A DNA stretch of 64,000 nucleotides, taken from positions 149,430-213,429 of the forward strand of contig SVGB01000003.1 in NCBI GenBank assembly GCA_015056565.1, written 5' to 3'. A program made the position numbers and the translations under genes. Source of the stretch: Butyrivibrio sp. (GTDB lineage Bacteria; Bacillota; Clostridia; Lachnospirales; Lachnospiraceae). Below the pieces are notes generated by a model, which was not told where the DNA came from, did not search any database, and saw only the letters and a list, made by a program, of their open reading frames with translations. Within the stretch, counting starts at the first letter, position 1. Each line of letters opens with the position of its first letter. This document shows positions 52,108 through 61,669 of the stretch, in pieces.

Positions 52108-53637
52108 TTATTTAGCTTCTTTCTGCTTAAGGAACTTATCTGTATAAGCGTCCAGTGCCTCTTTTAACTTAGTCTCAGTATCCCCTTCAAGCTTTCCTGT
52201 TTCACGGATATCACGCATTGCAGCGATTCCGGAAGGATCGTTATCAAGGAATTCATAAAGTCCTGCTTCATATTCTGCAACGTCACTTGTTGCAACCTTG
52301 ATCAGGATGTTATTTATTACGGCGTAAAGGATGGCAACCTGTTTTTCAACAGGAACTGGCTGATTCTTGTCCTGCTTAAGAACTTCAACTATTCTTTCAC
52401 CCTGTGCAAGACGCGCCTTGGTGTCTTCATCAAGGTCTGAACCGAACTGGGCGAAACTCTGCAGCTCACGGTACTGTGAGTAAACCAGCTTCAGTGTACC
52501 AGCAACCTTCTTCATAGCCTTGATCTGAGCGTTACCACCAACTCGGGATACGGAAATACCAGGGTTAACCGCTGGCATGATTCCTGAGTGGAAGAGCTCT
52601 GTCTCAAGGAATATCTGACCATCAGTGATGGAGATAACGTTTGTAGGAATGTATGCTGATACGTCACCAGCCTGTGTTTCGATAATTGGAAGGGCTGTAA
52701 GTGATCCACCGCCGTTCTCATCAGAAAGCTTAGCTGCTCTCTCAAGGAGTCTTGAATGCAGGTAGAATACATCTCCAGGATAAGCCTCACGTCCTGGTGG
52801 TCTTCTGATAAGAAGGGAGAGTGCACGATATGCAACCGCATGCTTACTAAGGTCATCGTAGATGCAAAGTACGTGCTTGCCCTGATTCATGAAATACTCA
52901 CCCATAGCACAGCCTGTGTATGGTGAAATATACTGAAGTGGGCTTGGCTCTGACGCTGTAGCAGCTACAACGATGGTGTAGTCCATAGCGCCGCCCTTTT
53001 TAAGATCCTCAACCAGGGCTGTAACTGTAGATCTCTTCTGACCTATAGCAACATAGATACAGATAACATCTTTGCCCTTCTGGTTGATAATGGTATCAAT
53101 AGCGATAGTAGTCTTACCTGTCTGTCTATCGCCGATAATAAGCTCACGCTGTCCTCTTCCGATAGGGATCATGGAATCGATAGCCTTGATACCTGTCTGA
53201 AGTGGCTCCTTAACGGGCTGTCTTGCAATGATACCTGGTGCAGGTGACTCAACAGGCCTAAACTCTGTAGTCTCGATTGGTCCCTGTCCATCAATTGGCT
53301 GACCGATGGCGTTTACAACACGTCCGATCATCTTTTCACCTACAGGAACAGATACAACTCTGCCTGTACGCTTAACGGTCTGTCCTTCGCTGATACCTAC
53401 ATCCTCGCCGAACAAAACCGCGGATACTACTGTTTCCTCGAGGTTCTGAGCCATTCCGAATGTACCATTCTCAAACTCTAAAAGCTCACCGGACATACAG
53501 TTCAAAAGTCCGCTAACTCTGGCAATACCATCACCAACGGTAAGAACTGTTCCAGTCTCGTTCTGAATTATAGCGTTTTGATAATTCTTTATCTGGCTTC
53601 GAATGACCTCGGATATTTTTTCTGGTTTTAGTTCCAT
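52108..53637 (-). CDS. atpA: ATP synthase alpha subunit
   Basis: Non-catalytic nucleotide-binding subunit of F1. An N-terminal beta-barrel is followed by the P-loop [15 protein letters not shown] at about 169, the [20 protein letters not shown] region near 280 and [20 protein letters not shown] near 365. 509 aa. GGAGG lies just before the ATG. It follows atpH by 21 bp. Confidence 0.97.
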   Translation of the reverse strand: MELKPEKISEVIRSQIKNYQNAIIQNETGTVLTVGDGIARVSGLLNCMSGELLEFENGTFGMAQNLEETVVSAVLFGEDVGISEGQTVKRTGRVVSVPVGEKMIGRVVNAIGQPIDGQGPIETTEFRPVESPAPGIIARQPVKEPLQTGIKAIDSMIPIGRGQRELIIGDRQTGKTTIAIDTIINQKGKDVICIYVAIGQKRSTVTALVEDLKKGGAMDYTIVVAATASEPSPLQYISPYTGCAMGEYFMNQGKHVLCIYDDLSKHAVAYRALSLLIRRPPGREAYPGDVFYLHSRLLERAAKLSDENGGGSLTALPIIETQAGDVSAYIPTNVISITDGQIFLETELFHSGIMPAVNPGISVSRVGGNAQIKAMKKVAGTLKLVYSQYRELQSFAQFGSDLDEDTKARLAQGERIVEVLKQDKNQPVPVEKQVAILYAVINNILIKVATSDVAEYEAGLYEFLDNDPSGIAAMRDIRETGKLEGDTETKLKEALDAYTDKFLKQKEAK

Positions 53638-53658
53638 ATCATCCTCCGATGTATTGTT

Positions 53659-54198
53659 TTAGATGACAGTCTCATCAACTTTCTTGCGAAGCTCGGATAA
53701 CCTGCCCTTGACTGATCCGTCAAAGAGCTGTCCCTCCAGATCCACTCTGACACCACCAAGTATGTCCGGATCTGTCTTCTGTTTAAGAAGCACCTTCTTA
53801 CCGCTGATCTTCTCAAGTTTCTCCTTGAGCTGCTCTAGCTGATCGCCCGACAGTGCAACGGCTGTTGTCACTAACGCATCTGCTATGCCGTGTTCCTCAT
53901 TGTAACTCTTACGAAATCTCTTAAGACACGCTGAGTATTCACGAAGCAGTCCCTTTTCGATAAGAATCTTGATAAAGCTCAGATGATAAGCGGTCAGTGA
54001 GCTGCCAAGTGCTTCGTCCACCAGCTGCAGTCTCTCTTTTTTAGGGACCGAAGGCTCCGACAGGAGAGCTATGTAGTCAGGGTTCTCATCAAAGATTCCC
54101 TTGACTGCCTCCATTTCGCCCAAAATATCATCCGATAGGTTCTCTTCCGCTGCCAGATCATACAGGCTCTGCCCATAAAGATCTCCAGCTTTTGACAT
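53659..54198 (-). CDS. atpH: ATP synthase delta subunit
   Basis: Peripheral-stalk subunit joining F1 to subunit b. The N-terminal helical bundle starts DLYGQSLYDLAAEENLSDDI. The C-terminal domain holds VTTAVALSGDQLEQLKEKLE and the conserved ending TDPDILGGVRVDLEGQLFDG. 179 aa. AAGGAG lies before the ATG. Standard operon position between b and alpha. Confidence 0.94.
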   Translation of the reverse strand: MSKAGDLYGQSLYDLAAEENLSDDILGEMEAVKGIFDENPDYIALLSEPSVPKKERLQLVDEALGSSLTAYHLSFIKILIEKGLLREYSACLKRFRKSYNEEHGIADALVTTAVALSGDQLEQLKEKLEKISGKKVLLKQKTDPDILGGVRVDLEGQLFDGSVKGRLSELRKKVDETVI

Positions 54199-54213
54199 TT
54201 TTATCTCCTTTTA

Positions 54214-54711
54214 TTATGCTCCGACTTTAGTAATGAAATCGTCTATAAGCTTCTTATGATCGGATTCACTGATCTCTTTTTCAACCACCTTACCAGCTAT
54301 CTCCATAGCAAGGGATCCGATCTCATCCTTGGCCTCATTGATGGCTTTTTTCTTCTCCTGCTCAATATCAGCAGCAGCTCTTGCCTTGATGCTCTGGGCC
54401 TCTGCCTCAGCTTCGTGAACCAAGGTGTCTGCCTTCTGCTGAGCTTCCTTCTGAGCATCAGATACAATCTGTGCTGCCTCAGCATGTGCATTAGTCAGGC
54501 TGTCTTCGTACTGAACCTTAAGAGAATCAGCTTCATCTTTGGCCTCCCTGGCCTCCTTTATTTCCTTATCAGCTAGGTTCCTTCTCTTTTCAAGGATCTC
54601 ATTGATTGGTTTGAAAAGAAATTTCTTAATGAGATACACCTGAATGAAGAGGTTTATGATCTGAATAATAAAGGTCCAGGGTACTAGTGTTACTAGATCC
54701 TGTGTTTGCAT
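54214..54711 (-). CDS. atpF: ATP synthase b subunit
   Basis: Peripheral stalk. One N-terminal membrane span (PWTFIIQIINLFIQVYLIKK) is followed by a long charged Ala/Glu/Lys helix ending in LIDDFITKVGA. The FLFKPINEILEKRR segment after the membrane is typical. 165 aa. AAAGGAG lies before the ATG. Located 69 bp after atpE. Confidence 0.93.
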   Translation of the reverse strand: MQTQDLVTLVPWTFIIQIINLFIQVYLIKKFLFKPINEILEKRRNLADKEIKEAREAKDEADSLKVQYEDSLTNAHAEAAQIVSDAQKEAQQKADTLVHEAEAEAQSIKARAAADIEQEKKKAINEAKDEIGSLAMEIAGKVVEKEISESDHKKLIDDFITKVGA

Positions 54712-54780
54712 ATATTATTCTCCTTTAAGAGTTGCAATAATACGCATGCAAGCATGCAAATTTGAAACTCTGAATCCCTA

Positions 54781-55876
<1,096 letters not shown>

Positions 55877-55886
55877 GCTTTACTCT

Positions 55887-56315
55887 TCAACCTCCTTTCC
55901 CCGCAGAAAAGATACCGCGTAGTTTTATTACTAAACTAGGAATGAATAGCGGAACAATCCCCGCTACCAAGTTGAATACTGGAACAACGATAGCCAGTAT
56001 TACCCACAGAAGCTGCAAAAGCGTCCTGTACCTGTAGCTTACGCCCATAGTACTTCTAGCCTGCTTCTCATCCTCCATGGATGCAACCTTTTGCACTGTG
56101 ATAGCCATCCAAAAGAAATTACCGACAGCCACTAAAAAGCCACCAATTCCTCCAAGGATAACCTTATGATCAAATGGTACCGCCAGATTAAATGGAGCAT
56201 CCTGCGGAACTACCATGTGCAAAACAAAAAACACTAAAAACATGATAAGGACACCAATTCCGGTGCCAAGTGCAATTCTCCCCGTCTCAGTCTTAACTGC
56301 TGGCTGAATTTTCAT
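55887..56315 (-). CDS. AtpI-like ATP synthase assembly membrane protein
   Basis: A 142-residue protein with about four membrane spans (GVLIMFLVFFVLHMV, GGIGGFLVAVGNFFWM, LLQLLWVILAIVVPVF, NLVAGIVPLFIPSLVI). Proteins of this kind between atpZ-like genes and atpB are called AtpI and assist c-ring assembly or Mg2+/Ca2+ supply. The assignment rests more on position than on sequence. Its stop lies 11 bp before atpB. Confidence 0.75.
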   Translation of the reverse strand: MKIQPAVKTETGRIALGTGIGVLIMFLVFFVLHMVVPQDAPFNLAVPFDHKVILGGIGGFLVAVGNFFWMAITVQKVASMEDEKQARSTMGVSYRYRTLLQLLWVILAIVVPVFNLVAGIVPLFIPSLVIKLRGIFSAGKGG

Positions 56316-56341
56316 ACCTTTAAATTCTCCCCGTCTCAGTT

Positions 56342-56620
56342 TTATATGTGTTTACTGAAATAAACCTCATTAGGGTCTTTTTTTATCTTCTTTTTTTCTT
56401 CTTTGTGAACCACTGACAGATACACCTTATAAGCGGTTGTCATAGAAGCCCCAATCCCCATGATAAAGCCAATTATATAAACCCACAGAGGGGCAGAAAG
56501 CTTGCTAACCAGAAGATAGCACGCAAAAAGACACATCAGAAGGGGCATTAGAAGTGATAAGCCAAGCTGACCTACCATTGCAAACTGTCCAATCAGTTTT
56601 GATGCCTTTCTAACTTCCAT
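56342..56620 (-). CDS. AtpZ-like small membrane protein
   Basis: 92 residues with two spans (FAMVGQLGLSLLMPLLMCLF and VYIIGFIMGIGASMTTAYKV) and a Lys-rich tail. This AtpZ (F0F1 subunit-like) form is common as the first gene of clostridial atp operons and is thought to help magnesium or assembly functions of the enzyme. The start is set by position; the GGAAGGAG site is some 17 nt upstream, rather distant. First gene of the operon. Confidence 0.72.
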   Translation of the reverse strand: MEVRKASKLIGQFAMVGQLGLSLLMPLLMCLFACYLLVSKLSAPLWVYIIGFIMGIGASMTTAYKVYLSVVHKEEKKKIKKDPNEVYFSKHI

Positions 56621-56668
56621 GGACGTCTCTTTTTCGCTCCTTCCTGCATATTTGTGTATACTAAAAAC

Positions 56669-56677
56669 AGTATAACA
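56669..56677 (-). promoter_or_regulatory. Extended -10 promoter of the ATP synthase operon
   Basis: On the minus strand, TGTTATACT, about 50 bp before the AtpZ-like start. The rest of the 56621-56909 gap is AT-rich and shows only the terminator at its left end. Confidence 0.5.
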
Positions 56678-56856
56678 CTATAATAATACACTTTTTATGG
56701 GCTTTTCTCAACTAATGTTAGACAATTCTGGCATCTGCGGGTGTTTTTTGATAATGGCTCAAAACCGCTCTCTTACTGAGTTCTTCATTCTATTGCCCGT
56801 TTTCTTTATAAATTCTTTATCAAAATTTCGGTAATTGTCATTTATAGATTATGGCA

Positions 56857-56898
56857 AACAAAAACTCCTGAAGAAGATACATGACTTTCTTCAGGAGT
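56857..56898 (-). terminator. Terminator of the Rpn-family gene
   Basis: On the minus strand ACTCCTGAAGAAA pairs with TTCTTCAGGAGT and is followed by TTTTTGTTT. Confidence 0.85.
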
Positions 56899-56909
56899 TC
56901 TTTAATCCA

Positions 56910-57974
56910 TTAGCTTTTCACAAGTTGATTGATTCTTTCTAGTTCAGCGTAAATCTCTTCTGAATCATATTCTGGAGCATATTTTATAGCAACATCATAG
57001 ATACTCTGAATATAGCGTTCGTCTTCAATGAGATCTCGTGCTATCTGCTCCGAATCCTGACCCAAAGCAATTTTCTTACTGACTATTTCAATAAGCTTTT
57101 TTGTTTTACCTTTATCCTGACCAATCCTATCAACCTTTTGAACGTCGAAGCCTTCCCACTCGTCAAATAATCCCATAGGCTGTCTCCTCTTTATCTTGTC
57201 CATCATATTTTGGACATCACCCTCAGGAACATTTTGCTTCCTGAGAACTACTGCAACCACCCTTGCTATAACATCCAACACATCTTCCGGGGATTTTCTT
57301 AACATGTTATCAAGATAATCATCCGGAAGCTTAAAGTTCATAAATTCCTTCGCTCCCTTAATCTTGTTGATCAGCATTACAAAGGATAATTCATCTTTCT
57401 TCTCAATCAATTCTTCCTTGCTATGCTCATTAAGGCAAATGAGGTAATACCTAAAGTTCGGAATATAATTCTCAAACACCTCATTAAGCACTATTCTGTT
57501 GGACAATGCACGATCTGCAGTCCAAGGTCTCTTACCCTCATAATACACAATTGGAAGTATAGGCGGATACTTAAACTCTTTTGACCTTGAAACAAATGGC
57601 TTTTCTTGATCAGATTGTTTTTCAAAATCCTCCCAAATATACACCATGTACCTAAGTATCTGCATAACAACATTATAATCTACGCCAGACTTATGTTCAA
57701 TCAGAGCAACAAAAATCTCATGGTTGTCTTGCAGATGGATCTTCTTTACAACATCTGCGTCCCTCTGCTCAGTAAACATCGGGATAAATCTTTCTGTCAC
57801 ATCTTCAATGTCTTCCGGACGTATTTTGCTAAGTCCATCCATAACAACATAGTTATTAAGTAACTGAGAACACAGCAATGGATTTTCAAAAATCAATTTC
57901 CCTCCGTTATCAGCTACCTGTCTATTGATAATACTACCTTTTTGTGAATCTGATATTTTCTCACCTTTCTTCAT
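56910..57974 (-). CDS. Rpn/PD-(D/E)XK family recombination-promoting nuclease-like protein
   Basis: A 354-residue protein of the Rpn (YhgA-like) group with a PD-(D/E)XK nuclease core. The motif region is EQRDADVVKKI, then EIFVALIEHKSGVDYNVVMQ near residue 95, where Asp and Glu-x-Lys fit the catalytic pattern. PPILPIVYYEGKRPWT and YLICLNEH match the conserved mid region. The C-terminus carries a helical tail typical of these proteins. AGGAGG precedes the ATG. Such genes are often multi-copy and mobile. It is flanked by AT-rich gaps; I see nothing gene-like in 57975-58180. Confidence 0.82.
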   Translation of the reverse strand: MKKGEKISDSQKGSIINRQVADNGGKLIFENPLLCSQLLNNYVVMDGLSKIRPEDIEDVTERFIPMFTEQRDADVVKKIHLQDNHEIFVALIEHKSGVDYNVVMQILRYMVYIWEDFEKQSDQEKPFVSRSKEFKYPPILPIVYYEGKRPWTADRALSNRIVLNEVFENYIPNFRYYLICLNEHSKEELIEKKDELSFVMLINKIKGAKEFMNFKLPDDYLDNMLRKSPEDVLDVIARVVAVVLRKQNVPEGDVQNMMDKIKRRQPMGLFDEWEGFDVQKVDRIGQDKGKTKKLIEIVSKKIALGQDSEQIARDLIEDERYIQSIYDVAIKYAPEYDSEEIYAELERINQLVKS

Positions 57975-58179
57975 TCACATACCTCCTACGTTATTTAACA
58001 ACACAAATTACACAAGAGGTCTGATGATAGAAAAAGAATACGTAAAAAACATCAAAAAACTGATAATCTATATTTCTATAACTTCAAATGGGGAAAAATG
58101 GCGAAATGCCAAGAAACCTCAATGTGCATAAGATTGTCACTGAGACATGATAGCACCTTCGAGATTATTTGTAAACATA

Positions 58180-58206
58180 ATAGGGAGTGCTGGAAAGCAC
58201 TCCCTA
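58180..58206 (-). terminator. Terminator of aspS
   Basis: TAGGGAGTGCT (58181-58191) pairs perfectly with AGCACTCCCTA (58196-58206). On the minus strand TTATG follows, a weak T-tract. Confidence 0.7.
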
Positions 58207-58221
58207 CAATAAACTAAAATA

Positions 58222-60030
58222 TTATTCTTCAGTCTCTTCAACAACAGTTCTGATGTGAAGCTCCTCAAGCTGCTTGTCTGTTACATATCCAGGCGCGTCC
58301 ATCATTACATCCTGGGCATTTTTGTTCATAGGGAAAGGAATGATCTCTCTGATAGTATCCTCTCCTGCAAGGAGCATTACCATACGGTCTACACCAGGAG
58401 CGATTCCTGCGTGTGGTGGTGCGCCATAGGTGAAGGCATTGTACATAGCAGGGAACTTGGCCTTAACATCTTCCTCACCAAGTCTTACCATCTCGAAGGC
58501 CTTGATCATGATCTCAGGATCATGGTTACGAACGGCGCCTGATGAAAGCTCAACACCATTACATACAAGGTCGTACTGGTCTGCTGTGATTGAAAGAGGA
58601 TCTATCTCACCTCTCTCAGCCTTAAGAAGGGTCTCAAGTCCGCCTGATGGCATTGAGAATGGGTTGTGGCAGAACTCTAACTCTCCTGACTCCTCACCGA
58701 TCTCGTACATAGGGAAGTCAACGATCCAGCAGAATGCGTACTGCTCTTTGTCCATGTGTCCTGGAACTGCTGCTCCGAAGGTCTTAACGATAACGCCAGC
58801 TGTCTTCTGTGCAGCACCAAGTTTACCAGCAGAAAGAACAACAAGATCTCCTGCCTTAAGTGAAAGAGCTGCTACAACGTCGTCCTTGATAGGAGCAACG
58901 AACTTGGAGATGCCTCCAACCAGCTCATTGTTTTCGTCCATTCTGAACCAGTAAGCCTTGTTGCCTGCCTGAACCTCTACATCACCGATAGTCTTATCGA
59001 TGAACTTACGGCTCTCCTTGAAATCTGAAATAACAACAGCCTTGATGCGTACATCTGTTGCGCTTCCGTCCTCTGCCTTAGTTGCGAAAGGACCAAATCC
59101 GCAGTCAGCAAGCTTATCTGTAACATCCTGTACAGTAAGATCAATTCTAAGATCAGGCTTGTCTGATCCGTATTTCTCCATAGCCTCAAGATATGGGATC
59201 CTCATGAATGGTGATCCTGAAGCACGGTCGTATGTACCATACTTAGCAAAGATTGGAGGAAGGACATCCTCGCAGATTGAGAATACATCCTCCTGAGATG
59301 CGAAAGCCATCTCCATATCAAGCTGATAGAATTCTCCAGGGCTTCTGTCTCCTCTTGCATCCTCATCTCTAAAGCAAGGTGCGATCTGGAAGTAGCGGTC
59401 AAAGCCAGCTGTCATAAGGAGCTGCTTGAACTGCTGAGGAGCCTGTGGAAGTGCATAGAACTTGCCAGGATGCTTTCTTGCAGGAACAAGGTAGTCTCTT
59501 GCTCCCTCAGGTGATGAAGCTGTAAGGATAGGAGTTGTGATCTCTAAAAATCCATGCTCTATCATTGACTGACGAAGAGCTGCAATTACATTGCATCTAA
59601 GGATGATATTCTTTTTAACCTCAGGGTTTCTAAGGTCAAGGTATCTATACTTAAGACGAGCAAGCTCATCAGCCTCTCTCGAATGATTGATCTCGAAAGG
59701 AAGCTCGTTGTGCTGGCATCTGCCAAGAACCTCAACAGACTCAGGAACAACCTCGATGTCACCAGTTGCCTGCTTAGGGTTTTTAGAGCTACGCTCTCTT
59801 ACAACACCCTTAACAGATATGGTTGACTCCTTGTTGATGGCCTTAAACTGTTTTACCATCTCCTCTGTCTCTAAAACAATCTGGGTTGTGCCATAGAAGT
59901 CACGAAGGACTACGAATCCAAGTCCACTACCAACTTCACGCATATTCTCAAGCCAGCCAACAAGTGTAACACTCTGTCCGACATTCTCAATGCGCAGCTC
60001 ACCACAGTTATGTGTACGTGATTGCATCAT
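58222..60030 (-). CDS. aspS: Aspartate--tRNA ligase
   Basis: Class II synthetase charging tRNA-Asp. An N-terminal OB-fold anticodon-binding domain (VTLVGWLENMREVGSGLGFV) is followed by motif 2 FRDEDARGDRSPGEFYQLD near residue 220, the bacterial GAD insertion (roughly 290-410) and motif 3 GIAPGVDRMVMLLAG near 555. 602 aa, the bacterial type. GGAG lies 8 nt before the first of two adjacent ATGs. It has its own promoter and no T-box leader. Confidence 0.97.
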   Translation of the reverse strand: MMQSRTHNCGELRIENVGQSVTLVGWLENMREVGSGLGFVVLRDFYGTTQIVLETEEMVKQFKAINKESTISVKGVVRERSSKNPKQATGDIEVVPESVEVLGRCQHNELPFEINHSREADELARLKYRYLDLRNPEVKKNIILRCNVIAALRQSMIEHGFLEITTPILTASSPEGARDYLVPARKHPGKFYALPQAPQQFKQLLMTAGFDRYFQIAPCFRDEDARGDRSPGEFYQLDMEMAFASQEDVFSICEDVLPPIFAKYGTYDRASGSPFMRIPYLEAMEKYGSDKPDLRIDLTVQDVTDKLADCGFGPFATKAEDGSATDVRIKAVVISDFKESRKFIDKTIGDVEVQAGNKAYWFRMDENNELVGGISKFVAPIKDDVVAALSLKAGDLVVLSAGKLGAAQKTAGVIVKTFGAAVPGHMDKEQYAFCWIVDFPMYEIGEESGELEFCHNPFSMPSGGLETLLKAERGEIDPLSITADQYDLVCNGVELSSGAVRNHDPEIMIKAFEMVRLGEEDVKAKFPAMYNAFTYGAPPHAGIAPGVDRMVMLLAGEDTIREIIPFPMNKNAQDVMMDAPGYVTDKQLEELHIRTVVEETEE

Positions 60031-60073
60031 AAGTAATACTCCATTTCTACAAATTAATCTCGTTAACTAAGAT

Positions 60074-60102
60074 ATTTTAGACCATCATCTAAGTTCTTTC
60101 AA
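60074..60102 (-). promoter_or_regulatory. Promoter of aspS
   Basis: On the minus strand, TTGAAA, 17 bp, then TAAAAT, about 45 bp before the start codon and directly downstream of the preceding terminator. Confidence 0.6.
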
Positions 60103-60103
60103 G

Positions 60104-60153
60104 TAATAATAAAAGAGCCATGTAAGAAACTATTAATAGCTTACTTGGCTCTT
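60104..60153 (-). terminator. Terminator of the lipoprotein gene upstream of aspS
   Basis: On the minus strand AAGAGCCAAGTAAG pairs with CTTACATGGCTCTT (one mismatch) and is followed by TTATTATT. Confidence 0.8.
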
Positions 60154-60167
60154 AACATTCATCCATA

Positions 60168-61316
60168 TTACTTTATAACATCGAAATTAAGAACTTCTCC
60201 TGAAAAGCTCTCATCATACAGCCTCTGTAATACAGAATCGTCCTTAAGTTCTCCCGTATCAGGATCTGCTCCAACCTCTGAAATGCTCTTAATATCTGAT
60301 CGGTATAGGTAGGTTGCATTGCCATTTGTATCAAACTCCTCCCAGGCATACTCATCCCAGCAAGGGAATCCATAGCTCATTGTATATACCTTCATAAAGT
60401 GATTTCCACCTGCATAGAGCTTGCCACTGTTAACAGCAAGAGGATATGCTGTTCCACCAGCCTCGATATATCCGGCATACTGTGGAGTTCCACTCTCTGT
60501 ATAAGTAAATACTTCTGCATCAATTGCTGCATTGTGTCCATCAAGGTCGTCGAAGGTCTGATTAGTAACTAAAAGAACATCCGTATCTCCTATTGTTGCG
60601 TTGGTATATCCGTATCCTGCAGGAAGCTTATCAACAATCTGAGTAAATGTGTCACACCCTTCGATGTCAACATATCTTTCATGTTCCATCAGTTCGCCCG
60701 CATCTTCAGGAGCATTTGCACCAAACTGCTTATCGGGGTCATAAATTGCTTCTGCAACTGCCTGAATATCAAACCCGTCAAGGTCCTTACCCTCAGTGCT
60801 AAGTGAGTAAGATGCACCTGTTTCCACATCATACCATGTACATACATCAATGTACCTGTCATCACCGATAAAGCGCTTCACCGTGCCCTTCATGTTGCCT
60901 CCGGCCCAGTTTGCAAGGGTAACGTCTTCTTCTGCTGCCCATTCATAAAACATTCCTGAAATATCCTGCGGCTCATCACCCGTATTCTGCTGTCTTGCTG
61001 TAAAACTAAGGCCATCAAGATCAAAGCACATCTGAACTAGCTCTCTGTACTCTTCACCAGTATCCATGATGCTCCACTTTACATTGGATGCACCATCTGG
61101 AGCACTAAAGCCATTTCCTGCAAGCTGATTGCACTCTTCTTCTGTTGCTTCTCTCCAGGGATTGGCAAGACCTACTGTTTGTTCTGTTGTAGCCTCTGCA
61201 GCTACTTCTGTTGAAGTCTCAGTTGCATTAGCTTCCTTTGAGGTAGCGCCGCTTCCACAAGCTGAAAGTGAAAGAACCATAAGCCCTGTCATCATCATTG
61301 CGATAGTCTTTTTCAT
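60168..61316 (-). CDS. Secreted lipoprotein of unknown function
   Basis: A 382-residue lipoprotein. The signal peptide MKKTIAMMMTGLMVLSLSAC gives lipid attachment at Cys20, then a Thr/Glu/Ala-rich linker to about residue 50. The mature part is acidic and aromatic-rich, with two similar-looking halves (WREATEEECNQLAGNGFSAP; PAGYGYTNATIGDTDVLLVT) but no motif I recognise. GAGGAGG lies 9 nt before this ATG; a longer frame from 61397 has no site and would spoil the signal. Its own promoter and terminator mark it as monocistronic. It could be a surface-exposed binding protein. Confidence 0.75.
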   Translation of the reverse strand: MKKTIAMMMTGLMVLSLSACGSGATSKEANATETSTEVAAEATTEQTVGLANPWREATEEECNQLAGNGFSAPDGASNVKWSIMDTGEEYRELVQMCFDLDGLSFTARQQNTGDEPQDISGMFYEWAAEEDVTLANWAGGNMKGTVKRFIGDDRYIDVCTWYDVETGASYSLSTEGKDLDGFDIQAVAEAIYDPDKQFGANAPEDAGELMEHERYVDIEGCDTFTQIVDKLPAGYGYTNATIGDTDVLLVTNQTFDDLDGHNAAIDAEVFTYTESGTPQYAGYIEAGGTAYPLAVNSGKLYAGGNHFMKVYTMSYGFPCWDEYAWEEFDTNGNATYLYRSDIKSISEVGADPDTGELKDDSVLQRLYDESFSGEVLNFDVIK

Positions 61317-61374
61317 ATTTCTTTTCCTCCTCGAAAAATAATGATCATGTCTTCTCATTATCAATTCACAACCC

Positions 61375-61404
61375 ATTATACGAATAGGCTTTCGCAAAAG
61401 GCAA
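61375..61404 (-). promoter_or_regulatory. Probable promoter of the lipoprotein gene
   Basis: On the minus strand, TTGCCT, 18 bp, then TATAAT, about 60 bp before the start codon. Confidence 0.5.
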
Positions 61405-61463
61405 AGAAAATTACATTATTTAATAGTTACTTTAGAAATTTAATTTCTCAGATATATTTAGGG

Positions 61464-61493
61464 TTGTAATGCGTTTTTGAATTGTGCTAAAGT
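61464..61493 (+). promoter_or_regulatory. Possible promoter of mgtE
   Basis: TTGTAA, 18 bp, then TAAAGT preceded by TGC. The predicted transcript would carry a leader of about 130 nt. Confidence 0.45.
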
Positions 61494-61537
61494 AAGAGAG
61501 GTAGCGCAGTGGCGCACAAATCTCCTAATGAAAGGTG

Positions 61538-61611
61538 GTGGTTTTTATGAAGTCAGATACGCATATATGCAGCAGCGATTCTGCTCCAGGTCGAAGTACA
61601 ATAAAAACCAC
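61538..61611 (+). promoter_or_regulatory. Structured leader of mgtE
   Basis: GTGGTTTTTAT (61538-61548) pairs perfectly with ATAAAAACCAC (61601-61611). The stem encloses GCATATATGC and AGCAG-CTGCT hairpins. It ends 4 nt before the mgtE ribosome site (61616-61622) and covers the start codon of a short leader ORF. It does not match the M-box consensus as I know it. Confidence 0.45.
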
Positions 61612-61669
61612 ATACAAAGGAGATTATCATGGAATTAGAAGAAGAGAAGACTCTACCAGTCATTCTTAA
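61547..61669 (+). CDS. Possible regulatory leader ORF overlapping mgtE
   Basis: A 40-codon frame starting ATG AAG TCA (MKSDTHICSSDSAPGRSTIK...) with the strong site AAAGGTGGTGG ending 5 nt upstream. It runs in a different frame and overlaps the first 41 nt of mgtE. Its start lies in the leader stem. No homology is recognised; it may act by controlling access to the mgtE ribosome site rather than by its peptide, or it may be chance. Confidence 0.35.
   Translation: MKSDTHICSSDSAPGRSTIKTTYKGDYHGIRRREDSTSHS

Noticed and set aside
60031..60167. T-box leader of aspS
   Set aside because: The space is taken by the preceding terminator and a promoter about 45 bp from the start; no room or T-box sequence is present.
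61494..61628. M-box magnesium riboswitch before mgtE
   Set aside because: The leader is shorter than an M-box and I could not find its conserved blocks; a different structured leader is reported instead.
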